Assembly: GCA_947625655.1 (NCBI GenBank)
Contig: CANQPD010000013.1
Span: forward strand, 19,333-83,332
DNA length: 64,000 nucleotides
Direction of reading: 5' to 3'
Source of the DNA: an uncultured Dysosmobacter sp.
Lineage (GTDB): Bacteria > Bacillota > Clostridia > Oscillospirales > Oscillospiraceae
Shown here in pieces: positions 57,109 through 64,000 of this stretch. Each line of letters opens with the position of its first letter. Positions within the stretch are counted from its first letter, which is position 1. Below the pieces are notes generated by a model that saw only the letters and a list, made by a program, of their open reading frames with translations, had not been told where the DNA came from and did no database searches. The position numbers and the translations under genes were made by a program.

Positions 57109-58485
57109 TTATTCCAGGAAGCCCTTGTACTGACGCATCAGCATCTGGGACTCCAACGCCTTGACGGTCTCCAGCGCGACGCCCACGACGATGATGACGG
57201 AGGTGCCGCCGATCGCCACGGAGCTGTTGCCGATGACCTTACCGACCAGCAGGGGGCAGATCGCCACGATGCCCAGGTAGATGGCGCCGAACAGGGTGAT
57301 CTTGTTCAGGACCTTCTTGATGAAGTCCACAGTGGGCTTGCCGGGACGGAAGCCCGGGATGAAGCCGCCCTGCTTTTTCAGGTTGTTGGCGATCTCAACG
57401 GGATTGAACTGGATGCTGGAATAGAAATAGCTGAAGCCAATGATCATGATGAAGTACACCACCATATAGATGACGGACTTGGTATCAATGGCATCATAGA
57501 TGGTGCGGGACACTGTGCCCTCGGCGGGAGTGCCGATGAAGCTCCAGATGGTGATGGGCAGAGACGCGATGCTCTGGGCGAAGATGATGGGCAGAACGCC
57601 GGCCATGCTCACCTTCATGGGCAGGTTGGTGCTCTGGCCGCCGTACATCTTGCGGCCCACCTGGCGCTTGGCGTACTGCACGGGGATGCGGCGCTCAGCG
57701 TCGTTGATGAACACGATGAACACGATCAGGGCCAGCATGCCGACCAGCAGCAGGATCACGCCCCAGGGGGCGATGGCGCTGTCCAGCACCTGCTGGGCAG
57801 AAGCGGCGGAGTAACCGGCAGAGGTCAGGCTCTCCAGCGTAATGGTGCCGCTGTTGACGCCGGACCAGGTCCGGACGCCCTCGATCATGCCGGAGACCAT
57901 GCTGGGCACGCGGGAGATGATGCCCGCGAACAGGATGATGGAAATGCCGTTGCCCACGCCGAATTCGGTGACCTGCTCGCCCATCCACATCACAAAGGAG
58001 GAACCGGCGATCAATGTCACGATGATGACCAGGGCGGGCCAGATGCCGTCAGCGCCGGCGGCCAGCAGGCTGTAGCGCTTCATCATGAAGTAATAGCCCA
58101 GGGCCTGCAGGATGGCGATGGCGACGGTGGCGTAGCGGGTAATGGCCTGGATCTTCTTCCGGCCCTCCTCGCCGCCGTCCTTGGCCAGCCGCTCCAGGGC
58201 GGGGATGGCGACGGTCAACAGCTGGATGATGATGGAGCTGTTGATATAGGGCTGGATGCTCAGCGCGAAAACGGTGGCCATTGCGAAAGCGCCGCCGCTC
58301 ATGGCATTCAGCAGGCCGAAATAGGTGGTCCCCATGGCTTCCAGCTGCGTCGTCAGCGCATCGGTGTTGATATAGGGGACGGTGATGGCGTTGCCGATCC
58401 GGAAGATCAGCAGAATGAGGAGTGTAAAGATGATCTTTTTCCGCAGCTCAGGGATTCCCCACGCCTTGCGAATCGTCTGGATCAC
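57109..58485 (-). CDS. secY: Preprotein translocase channel SecY
   Basis: 458 residues with ten transmembrane segments. Plug and gate landmarks: NSSIIIQLLTVAIPALERL, GEQVTEFGVGNGISI, and the cytoplasmic loop GGFIPGFRPGKPT. Periplasmic loop of about 40 residues (GVRTWSGVNSGTITLESLTSAG) is slightly longer than in the short forms. It starts just after the rplO stop. Confidence 0.97.
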   Translation of the reverse strand: MIQTIRKAWGIPELRKKIIFTLLILLIFRIGNAITVPYINTDALTTQLEAMGTTYFGLLNAMSGGAFAMATVFALSIQPYINSSIIIQLLTVAIPALERLAKDGGEEGRKKIQAITRYATVAIAILQALGYYFMMKRYSLLAAGADGIWPALVIIVTLIAGSSFVMWMGEQVTEFGVGNGISIILFAGIISRVPSMVSGMIEGVRTWSGVNSGTITLESLTSAGYSAASAQQVLDSAIAPWGVILLLVGMLALIVFIVFINDAERRIPVQYAKRQVGRKMYGGQSTNLPMKVSMAGVLPIIFAQSIASLPITIWSFIGTPAEGTVSRTIYDAIDTKSVIYMVVYFIMIIGFSYFYSSIQFNPVEIANNLKKQGGFIPGFRPGKPTVDFIKKVLNKITLFGAIYLGIVAICPLLVGKVIGNSSVAIGGTSVIIVVGVALETVKALESQMLMRQYKGFLE

Positions 58486-58486
58486 G

Positions 58487-58927
58487 TTACATCACCTCTG
58501 CCTTTCCGCCAGCTGCCTCGATAGCCTCCTTGGCAGAAGCGGAGAAAGCAGAAGCCTTGACGGTAACCTTCTTGGCAACCTTGCCGTTGCCCAGAACCTT
58601 GTAACCATACTCACACTTGGAGAGGATACCCTTGTCCAGCAGCGCCTGGGCGGTGACGGTCTCACCGTCCTCAAAGGCGTTCAGGGCGCTCAGGTTGACG
58701 ATCTCCAGGGGCTTTGCGAAAATGTTGTTGAAGCCGCGCTTGGGGATGCGGCGGGCCAGAGGCATCTGGCCGCCCTCAAAGCCAATGCGGATCTTGCCAC
58801 CGCTGCGGGCCTTCTGGCCCTTGTGGCCGCGGCCGCCGGTCTTGCCGTTGCCGGAGCCGGCGCCCCGGCCCTTGCGGTAAGCCTGACGGACGGAGCCCTC
58901 AGCGGGAGACAGTTCGCTCAGTTTCAT
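58487..58927 (-). CDS. rplO: 50S ribosomal protein L15
   Basis: 146 residues, [20 protein letters not shown] with [23 protein letters not shown], the glycine/arginine-rich extension of L15, and the conserved [15 protein letters not shown]. Only one base separates its stop from the secY start. Confidence 0.98.
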   Translation of the reverse strand: MKLSELSPAEGSVRQAYRKGRGAGSGNGKTGGRGHKGQKARSGGKIRIGFEGGQMPLARRIPKRGFNNIFAKPLEIVNLSALNAFEDGETVTAQALLDKGILSKCEYGYKVLGNGKVAKKVTVKASAFSASAKEAIEAAGGKAEVM

Positions 58928-58941
58928 AATTCCGTGCCTCC

Positions 58942-59124
58942 TTACTTCACTTCAGTGACCTGCAGCAGATAGCCGATCTTGGCGATCTTGCCGCGGGTGC
59001 AATCGTTGTCGGGCTGCACGGTGACGTCACCGATCTTGCGCAGGCCCAGGGAATAAGCGGTCCGGATCTGCTTTTCCAGACGACCGTTCAGGCTCTTGAC
59101 GAGCTTAATATTTAAGTTTGCCAT
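58942..59124 (-). CDS. rpmD: 50S ribosomal protein L30
   Basis: 60 residues, [20 protein letters not shown] then [23 protein letters not shown]. The ATG at 59124 has AAGGAGG upstream; a longer upstream reading lacks a site. Between rpsE and rplO as usual. Confidence 0.97.
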   Translation of the reverse strand: MANLNIKLVKSLNGRLEKQIRTAYSLGLRKIGDVTVQPDNDCTRGKIAKIGYLLQVTEVK

Positions 59125-59137
59125 GTTCAGCGCCTCC

Positions 59138-59638
59138 TTAACCCACGATCTCTTCGACGCTCTTACCGCGGATGCGGGCGACCTCCTCGGGGCCACGCAT
59201 GTTCTTCAGGCCCTGGAAAGCGGCGGCGACAACGTTGTTGGGGTTGTTGGAACGCAGGCACTTGGTACGGATGTCCTTGATGCCCGCGGCCTCGACGACG
59301 GCACGGACAGCGCCGCCGGCGATCACGCCGGTACCGGGGGCGGCGGGCTTCATCAGCACGCGGCCGGCGCCGGCCTCACCGATGGTCTCATGGGGAACGG
59401 TAGTCCCAGCCAGAGTCACGGTGATCATGTTCTTCTTGGCGGCCTCGATGCCCTTGCGGATAGCCTCGGGAACTTCGGCAGCCTTGCCCAGGCCGTAACC
59501 GACCTTGCCCTTGCCGTCGCCAACAACGACCAGGGCGGAGAATTTCATGACACGGCCGCCCTTGACGGTCTTGGAGACGCGGTTCAGGTAAACGACCTTC
59601 TCGATATACTCGCTCTGTTCTCTTTCAAATCTAGGCAT
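59138..59638 (-). CDS. rpsE: 30S ribosomal protein S5
   Basis: 166 residues: [41 protein letters not shown] (double-stranded RNA-binding domain) and the C-terminal [15 protein letters not shown]. Needed for translational accuracy. Confidence 0.98.
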   Translation of the reverse strand: MPRFEREQSEYIEKVVYLNRVSKTVKGGRVMKFSALVVVGDGKGKVGYGLGKAAEVPEAIRKGIEAAKKNMITVTLAGTTVPHETIGEAGAGRVLMKPAAPGTGVIAGGAVRAVVEAAGIKDIRTKCLRSNNPNNVVAAAFQGLKNMRGPEEVARIRGKSVEEIVG

Positions 59639-59656
59639 GTTATCGTTCCTCCTTCC

Positions 59657-60016
59657 TTAGAATTTCAGGCCGCCTTCGCGGGCGCCCTCAGCCAGGGCCT
59701 GCACACGGCCGTGATACAGATAGCCGCCGCGGTCAAACACGACAGTATCGATACCCTTGGCCAGAGCGCGCTCGGCGACCAGCTTGCCAACAGCGGTGGC
59801 GGCGGCGATGTTGCCGCCGTAACCCTCGATGGCCTTATCCAGGGAGGAAGCGGAAGCCAGGGTCACGCCGTTGACATCGTCGATGACCTGGGCGTAGATG
59901 TTGGCTTCGCTGCGGAACACATTCAGACGCGGCATCTCAGGGGTGCCGGAGATCTTGGCACGCACTCTCTTGTGGCGCTTCAGACGCTGGGCGTTGGTAT
60001 TGGGTCTCTTAATCAT
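59657..60016 (-). CDS. rplR: 50S ribosomal protein L18
   Basis: 119 residues: [26 protein letters not shown], the 5S rRNA-binding N-terminus, and [28 protein letters not shown] at the end. Confidence 0.98.
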   Translation of the reverse strand: MIKRPNTNAQRLKRHKRVRAKISGTPEMPRLNVFRSEANIYAQVIDDVNGVTLASASSLDKAIEGYGGNIAAATAVGKLVAERALAKGIDTVVFDRGGYLYHGRVQALAEGAREGGLKF

Positions 60017-60030
60017 ATCGGCACACCTCC

Positions 60031-60576
60031 TTACTTCTTAGCGCCGGTCTTACCGACCTTGCGGCGGATCACTTCGTCGGTATACTTGATGCCCTTGCCC
60101 TTATAAGGCTCGGGAGGACGCTTCTCGCGGACCTCGGCGGCGAACTGGCCGACAGCCTGCTTGTCGCATCCGTTGATAATGATTTTATTGGGAGAGGGGA
60201 CATCAATGGTGATGCCCTCGATCTCGGAAACGATCACCTGATGAGAGAAGCCCAGGTTCATGACCAGGTTCTTTCCCTCCTTGGCGACACGGTAGCCCAC
60301 GCCGTTGACGTCCAGCTCCTTCTTGAAGCCCTCGGTCACGCCGACGACCATGTTGTGGAGCAGTGTGCGGGTCAGGCCGTGGAGGCTGCGGTGCAGCTTG
60401 TCATCGGAAGGACGGTCAACGGTGATCGTAGTGCCTTCCTGCTTAATGATCATCTCAGGGCGCAGCGCGCGGGTCAGCTCGCCCTTGGGTCCCTTGACGG
60501 TAACCACATTACCCTCGGCAATGCTCACAGTCACGCCGGCGGGAACGGTAATGGGCATTCTGCCAATTCTAGACAT
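60031..60576 (-). CDS. rplF: 50S ribosomal protein L6
   Basis: 181 residues: [19 protein letters not shown], two L6 repeats, and the C-terminal [26 protein letters not shown] that binds 23S helix 97. Confidence 0.98.
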   Translation of the reverse strand: MSRIGRMPITVPAGVTVSIAEGNVVTVKGPKGELTRALRPEMIIKQEGTTITVDRPSDDKLHRSLHGLTRTLLHNMVVGVTEGFKKELDVNGVGYRVAKEGKNLVMNLGFSHQVIVSEIEGITIDVPSPNKIIINGCDKQAVGQFAAEVREKRPPEPYKGKGIKYTDEVIRRKVGKTGAKK

Positions 60577-60592
60577 TGTTCAAATACCCTCC

Positions 60593-60991
60593 TTACCAGA
60601 CGAATGCCAGGACTTCGCCGCCGACATGCAGCTCGCGGGCCTTCTTGTCGGTCATGACGCCCTTGGACGTAGAGATGATGGCGATACCCAGGCCACGCAG
60701 CACGCGGGGCAGCTCATCGGCGCCCACATAGACGCGCAGGCCGGGCTTGGAAACGCGGCGCAGGCCGGTGATGACCTTCTCTTTGCCCGCGTTGTACTTC
60801 AGCGTGATGTGAATGACACCCTGGGTGCCATCATCCACGATCTGAAAGTTTTTGATATAGCCCTCGTCCAGCAGAATCTGAGCGATGCTCTTCTTCATGT
60901 TGGAAGCGGGTACATCAACGGTGTCGTGCTTCGCACTGTTGGCGTTGCGGATGCGGGTCAGCATATCCGCAACAGGATCGGTGATATGCAT
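60593..60991 (-). CDS. rpsH: 30S ribosomal protein S8
   Basis: 132 residues from [20 protein letters not shown] to GEVLAFVW, including [14 protein letters not shown]. The ATG at 60991 has AGGAGG upstream; an upstream extension would run into the long intergenic region. S8 binds 16S helix 21. Confidence 0.98.
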   Translation of the reverse strand: MHITDPVADMLTRIRNANSAKHDTVDVPASNMKKSIAQILLDEGYIKNFQIVDDGTQGVIHITLKYNAGKEKVITGLRRVSKPGLRVYVGADELPRVLRGLGIAIISTSKGVMTDKKARELHVGGEVLAFVW

Positions 60992-61286
60992 GGTGAATCC
61001 TCCTATTTTTAGAGTTACGGTCACAAAACCGTTCCGGCAGCGAGGTATCATGGCGAATGGAGCAGTCCGCTCGCGCGTGGTGCCCAATTCGTCATGACCT
61101 TTCGCCATCCGTATAGCCAAGGCCCCATATCAAAAGCCTGTGGTTACAAAAAATAAGTGTTTGCCGCTTTCTGAAATTGCTCCAGAACATGGCACAAGTG
61201 GCGCACCTTTATCAAGGTGCCCCACATTTTAGAGTACCAAAAGAAACCATGTTCGTCAAGTACAATTGTGCCAAATTTGAACTTTT
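60992..61286 (-). promoter_or_regulatory. Long rpsN-rpsH spacer with promoter and hairpin
   Basis: 295 bases where neighbouring junctions are 10-20. On the minus strand TTGACG (61259-61254), 17-base spacer, TACTCT (61236-61231) form a promoter candidate. Just downstream GCACCTT/AAGGTGC (61203-61220) is a hairpin, followed by a partly palindromic ATGGCGAATGG/CCTTTCGCCATCC pair. No gene is supported. It may give rpsH and the following genes extra transcription, or carry a leader bound by a ribosomal protein. Confidence 0.5.
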
Positions 61287-61472
61287 TTAGAAAGAAGCCT
61301 TGCGCACACCGGGGATCTCGCCCTTGTAAGCCAGCTCCCGGAAGCAGATGCGGCACACGCCGTAGTCACGCAGGTAAGCGTGGGGGCGGCCGCACAGCTT
61401 GCAGCGGTTGTACTTCCGGGTGGAGTACTTGGCGGGACGCTGCTGCTTGATTTTCATTGAAGTTTTAGCCAT
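61287..61472 (-). CDS. rpsN: 30S ribosomal protein S14, zinc type
   Basis: 61 residues with [21 protein letters not shown], the four-cysteine zinc site of type Z S14. This short form is typical of Firmicutes. Stop followed by an AAAAAAGTTC stretch in the long spacer. Confidence 0.97.
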   Translation of the reverse strand: MAKTSMKIKQQRPAKYSTRKYNRCKLCGRPHAYLRDYGVCRICFRELAYKGEIPGVRKASF

Positions 61473-61486
61473 TTTTCTCTTCCTCC

Positions 61487-62026
61487 TTAGCGGGCGAAGG
61501 GAGCGCCGACCTGCTGCAGCAGGGCGCGGGCCTCTTCATCGGTTTCAGCGGTGGTGCAGATGACCACATCCATACCGCGGATCTTGTCGATCTTGTCGTA
61601 CTCGATCTCGGGGAAGATCAGCTGCTCCTTGATGCCCAGGGCATAGTTGCCGCGGCCGTCAAAGGAGTTGGGGTTGATGCCCTGGAAGTCACGGACGCGG
61701 GGCAGGGCCACATTGAACAGGCGGTCCAGGAACTCCCACATCTTGTCGCCGCGGAGGGTGACCTTCGCGCCGATGGGCATATCCTCGCGCAGCTTGAAGT
61801 TGGCGATGGACTTGCGGGCCTTGGTGATGACGGGCTTCTGGCCGGTGATCTTGCTCAGGTCGCCCACCACGTTCTCCAGGACCTTGGAATTCTCACGAGC
61901 CTCGCCGCAGCCCACATTCACGACGACCTTGTCGATCTTGGGGATCTGCATGACGCTCTTATAGCCGAACTGCTTCATCAGAGCGGGAGCGACTTCGGCG
62001 GTGTACTTTTCTTTCAGTCTAGCCAT
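61487..62026 (-). CDS. rplE: 50S ribosomal protein L5
   Basis: 179 residues, [20 protein letters not shown], the [23 protein letters not shown] segment, and [26 protein letters not shown]. Binds 5S rRNA and touches the P-site tRNA. Confidence 0.98.
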   Translation of the reverse strand: MARLKEKYTAEVAPALMKQFGYKSVMQIPKIDKVVVNVGCGEARENSKVLENVVGDLSKITGQKPVITKARKSIANFKLREDMPIGAKVTLRGDKMWEFLDRLFNVALPRVRDFQGINPNSFDGRGNYALGIKEQLIFPEIEYDKIDKIRGMDVVICTTAETDEEARALLQQVGAPFAR

Positions 62027-62043
62027 TTGTCAACGCTCCTTTC

Positions 62044-62355
62044 TCACAGCTCAGCGCCGCAGTGCTTGCACACGCGGGTCTTCTTGCCGCCCTCGACCTT
62101 GTGGCCGATGCGGGTGGCCTTGCTGCACTTGGGGCAGACGACCTGCACCTTGCAGCCGGCAATGGCAGCCTCGCGCTTGACGATGCCGCCCTCCTCGCCC
62201 TGACGGCGGGGCTTGACGTGGCAGGTCACCATGTTGATGCCCTCCACAACGACCTTCAGGGAGCCGGGGACGGTGCCCAGCACCTTGCCCTGCTTGCCCT
62301 TGTCCTTACCGGACAGGACGACAACGGTATCGCCCTTCTTGATGTTCATAGCCAT
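62044..62355 (-). CDS. rplX: 50S ribosomal protein L24
   Basis: 103 residues; KOW motif KKGDTVVVLSGKDKGKQGKV at the start, and VCPKCSKATRIGHKVEGGKKTRVCKHCGAEL, a four-cysteine ribbon retained at the end. An assembly initiator of the 50S subunit. Confidence 0.98.
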   Translation of the reverse strand: MAMNIKKGDTVVVLSGKDKGKQGKVLGTVPGSLKVVVEGINMVTCHVKPRRQGEEGGIVKREAAIAGCKVQVVCPKCSKATRIGHKVEGGKKTRVCKHCGAEL

Positions 62356-62368
62356 TTCGCTGCCCTCC

Positions 62369-62737
62369 TCAAATCACTTCGGGAGCGAGGGACAGGATCT
62401 TCATGTAATCCTTGTCGCGCAGCTCACGAGCCACAGGCCCAAAGATACGGGTACCTCTGGGGTTCTTGTCGTCCTTGATCAGGACGGCGGCATTGTCATC
62501 GAAGCGGACATAGGTGCCGTCAGCACGACGGACGCCCTTGGCGCTGCGGACGATGACGGCCTTGACGACCTCGCCCTTCTTCACAGTGCCGCCGGGGGTG
62601 GACTTGCGGACGGAAGCGACGATCACATCGCCGATGTTGCCGAACTTCCGGCTGGAGCCGCCCAGAACACGGATGCACTTGATCTCCTTGGCGCCGGTAT
62701 TATCGGCGACTTTCAGAAAAGTTTCCTGCTGAATCAT
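62369..62737 (-). CDS. rplN: 50S ribosomal protein L14
   Basis: 122 residues: [31 protein letters not shown] ... [30 protein letters not shown]. Typical full-length L14. Confidence 0.98.
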   Translation of the reverse strand: MIQQETFLKVADNTGAKEIKCIRVLGGSSRKFGNIGDVIVASVRKSTPGGTVKKGEVVKAVIVRSAKGVRRADGTYVRFDDNAAVLIKDDKNPRGTRIFGPVARELRDKDYMKILSLAPEVI

Positions 62738-62751
62738 AACTCGGCACCTCC

Positions 62752-63018
62752 TTACTTCGCTTTTTCAATGATCTCGACCACGCGCCAGCGCTTGTCCTTG
62801 GACAGGGGGCGGGTCTCCATCACCTTGACCTTATCGCCGATGCCGCAGGCGTTCTGCTCGTCATGAGCCTTCAGCTTGTAGGTGCGGCCGACGATCTTCT
62901 TGTACAGGGGATGAGCCACGCGGTCCTCGATGGCCACGACCACGGTCTTATCCATCTTGTCGGAAATGACCTTGCCGACGCGGACCTTACGGGAGGAAGT
63001 TCTCTTCTCTTCGTTCAT
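62752..63018 (-). CDS. rpsQ: 30S ribosomal protein S17
   Basis: 88 residues; [22 protein letters not shown] and the later [22 protein letters not shown] are the S17 OB-fold landmarks. Confidence 0.98.
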   Translation of the reverse strand: MNEEKRTSSRKVRVGKVISDKMDKTVVVAIEDRVAHPLYKKIVGRTYKLKAHDEQNACGIGDKVKVMETRPLSKDKRWRVVEIIEKAK

Positions 63019-63035
63019 TTTCGCTTACCTCCTTC

Positions 63036-63236
63036 TCACTGCTTATCGGAAGCGGAGAGTTCCGCCAGCACGGTCTTGACTCGGGCAATATCGTGCTTGA
63101 TCTCCCGGATCTTCACGGGATTGTCCAGCTGATTGGTAGCGTGCTGCATACGCAGATAGAACAGGTCCTTCTTCAGGCCCGCCAGCTTCTCATTCAGCTG
63201 CTCAGGGGTCATCTTACGAATCTCACTTGCCTTCAT
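63036..63236 (-). CDS. rpmC: 50S ribosomal protein L29
   Basis: 66 residues, MKASEIRKMTPEQLNEKLAG and LRMQHATNQLDNPVKIREIKHDIARVKTV. Either ATG 63236 (family start, AGGTG 6 bases upstream) or an in-frame GTG at 63245 overlapping the rplP stop is possible; I prefer the ATG. Confidence 0.97.
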   Translation of the reverse strand: MKASEIRKMTPEQLNEKLAGLKKDLFYLRMQHATNQLDNPVKIREIKHDIARVKTVLAELSASDKQ

Positions 63237-63237
63237 C

Positions 63238-63660
63238 TTACTCACCTGCTTCCTCGGTGCGGGCGATTACCTTCGTCTTGATGGGCAGCTTGTGGCTGGC
63301 CAGACGCAGCGCCTCGCGGGCAACTTCTTCGGACACGCCGGCGATCTCAAACATGACACGGCCGGGCTTCACGACGGCGACCCAGTACTCGGGGTTGCCT
63401 TTACCGGAACCCATACGGGAGTCGGCGGCTCTCATGGTAACGGACTTATCGGGGAAAATCTTGATCCAGACCTGGCCGCCGCGCTTGGTGTAACGGGTCA
63501 TGGCGATACGGGCCGCCTCGATCTGATTGCTCTTGATCCAGCCGGGCTCTTCGGCAACCAGGCCCCACTCGCCGTAAGCGACGGTGTTGCCGCGGGTGGC
63601 CTTGCCGGTCATACGGCCGCGCTGCATGCGGCGGTATTTCACTCTCTTCGGCAGAAGCAT
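63238..63660 (-). CDS. rplP: 50S ribosomal protein L16
   Basis: 140 residues: [25 protein letters not shown] ... [30 protein letters not shown]. Start overlaps the rpsC stop as TAATG, so they are translationally coupled. Confidence 0.98.
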   Translation of the reverse strand: MLLPKRVKYRRMQRGRMTGKATRGNTVAYGEWGLVAEEPGWIKSNQIEAARIAMTRYTKRGGQVWIKIFPDKSVTMRAADSRMGSGKGNPEYWVAVVKPGRVMFEIAGVSEEVAREALRLASHKLPIKTKVIARTEEAGE

Positions 63661-64000
63661 TACTGGGCTCCTCCTTCCTTAGCAGGGGCTGCGGGAGCAG
63701 CCGGACGGGTATTGTTGGTGCGGTTGAAGCCGCCCTGGGGACGGCCCTGGCCGCCGCGGTTGAAGCCGCCCTGGCGGTCACGGTTGAAGCCGCCGCCCTG
63801 GCCGCCGCGGTTGAAGCCGCCGCCGCGGCGGTCGCCGTCACGGCGGGGACGACGCTCCCGACGCTCCTGATAGGGCTTGGAGGTGTCCATGGTGCGGGGA
63901 GTGGTGCGCAGGGTCTGGGAGAGGACCTCGCCCTTGTAGATCCACACCTTCACGCCGATGCGGCCGAAGGTGGTGGCGGCCTCCGCGAAGCCGTACTCGA
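63660..64000 (-). CDS. rpsC: 30S ribosomal protein S3, C-terminal part with RG-rich tail
   Basis: The gene enters from the right edge. [25 protein letters not shown] is the end of the conserved S3 fold. It is followed by about 80 residues of low complexity: [20 protein letters not shown], three to four repeats of GGFNRGGQG type, then an alanine/proline end ([14 protein letters not shown]). Such arginine-glycine tails are much longer than in E. coli or Bacillus S3 and are RNA-binding-like. Confidence 0.97.
   Translation of the reverse strand, partial: EYGFAEAATTFGRIGVKVWIYKGEVLSQTLRTTPRTMDTSKPYQERRERRPRRDGDRRGGGFNRGGQGGGFNRDRQGGFNRGGQGRPQGGFNRTNNTRPAAPAAPAKEGGAQ

Overview
The window reads as a chromosome segment of a high-GC, spore-forming member of the Clostridia, most like Oscillospiraceae (Flavonifractor/Oscillibacter-like). 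This rests on gene content and order: an L7Ae-type protein between rpoC and rpsL, a KOW protein between map and infA, a zinc-type S14, an uninterrupted sigK, a T-box leader on the leucine genes and AGGAGG ribosome-binding sites throughout. The genus is inference.

Layout. 1-9086 (minus strand): rpoB-rpoC-L7Ae protein-rpsL-rpsG, with its own promoter ahead of rpoB. 9204-10264: two small envelope-type genes. 10308-26677: an integrated mobile element of about 16.4 kb inside the 3' end of rlmD. 26678-30886: the rest of rlmD, a 750-bp block of palindromes, a self-regulating XRE/DUF6809 pair and a beta-CASP nuclease-like protein. 31258-35459: a membrane protein, tandem terminator-like repeats, two tandem DUF4417 genes (one frameshifted) and tRNA-Pro(GGG). 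35586-40489: T-box controlled leuA-leuC-leuD-leuB. 40505-51997: a dispersed repeat, an acyl-CoA dehydratase activase-related gene, secA with a duplicated tail, pgeF, a solute-binding lipoprotein, a GIY-YIG/PNPOx fusion, sigK, lexA, secG, a polysaccharide deacetylase and a zinc-ribbon membrane protein. 52064-64000 (minus strand): the S10/spc/alpha ribosomal super-operon from rpsC (partial) to rplQ, with secY, adk, map, infA and rpoA.

The most interesting part is the mobile element. A large serine recombinase (10274-11959) lies at one end and truncated-then-refused rlmD at the other. Both genes carry the same ETVV-coding core, and integration appears to have exchanged their C-terminal tails. 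The element has MobC, a relaxase with a membrane protein gene nested in another frame, a RepA-like ATPase, a DUF6076 protein with a phage-type sigma factor, and as cargo a 1979-residue secreted protein with three S-layer homology domains. Upstream of that surface gene and a co-oriented 86-residue gene are 26-bp inverted repeats (25233-25258 and 25348-25373) around an 89-bp promoter-bearing segment, directly beside a small serine invertase gene (25381-25986). I read this as a mobilizable element that delivers a phase-variable S-layer-type surface protein. In the orientation given, the better promoter points away from the surface gene.

No rRNA genes and no CRISPR array were seen.
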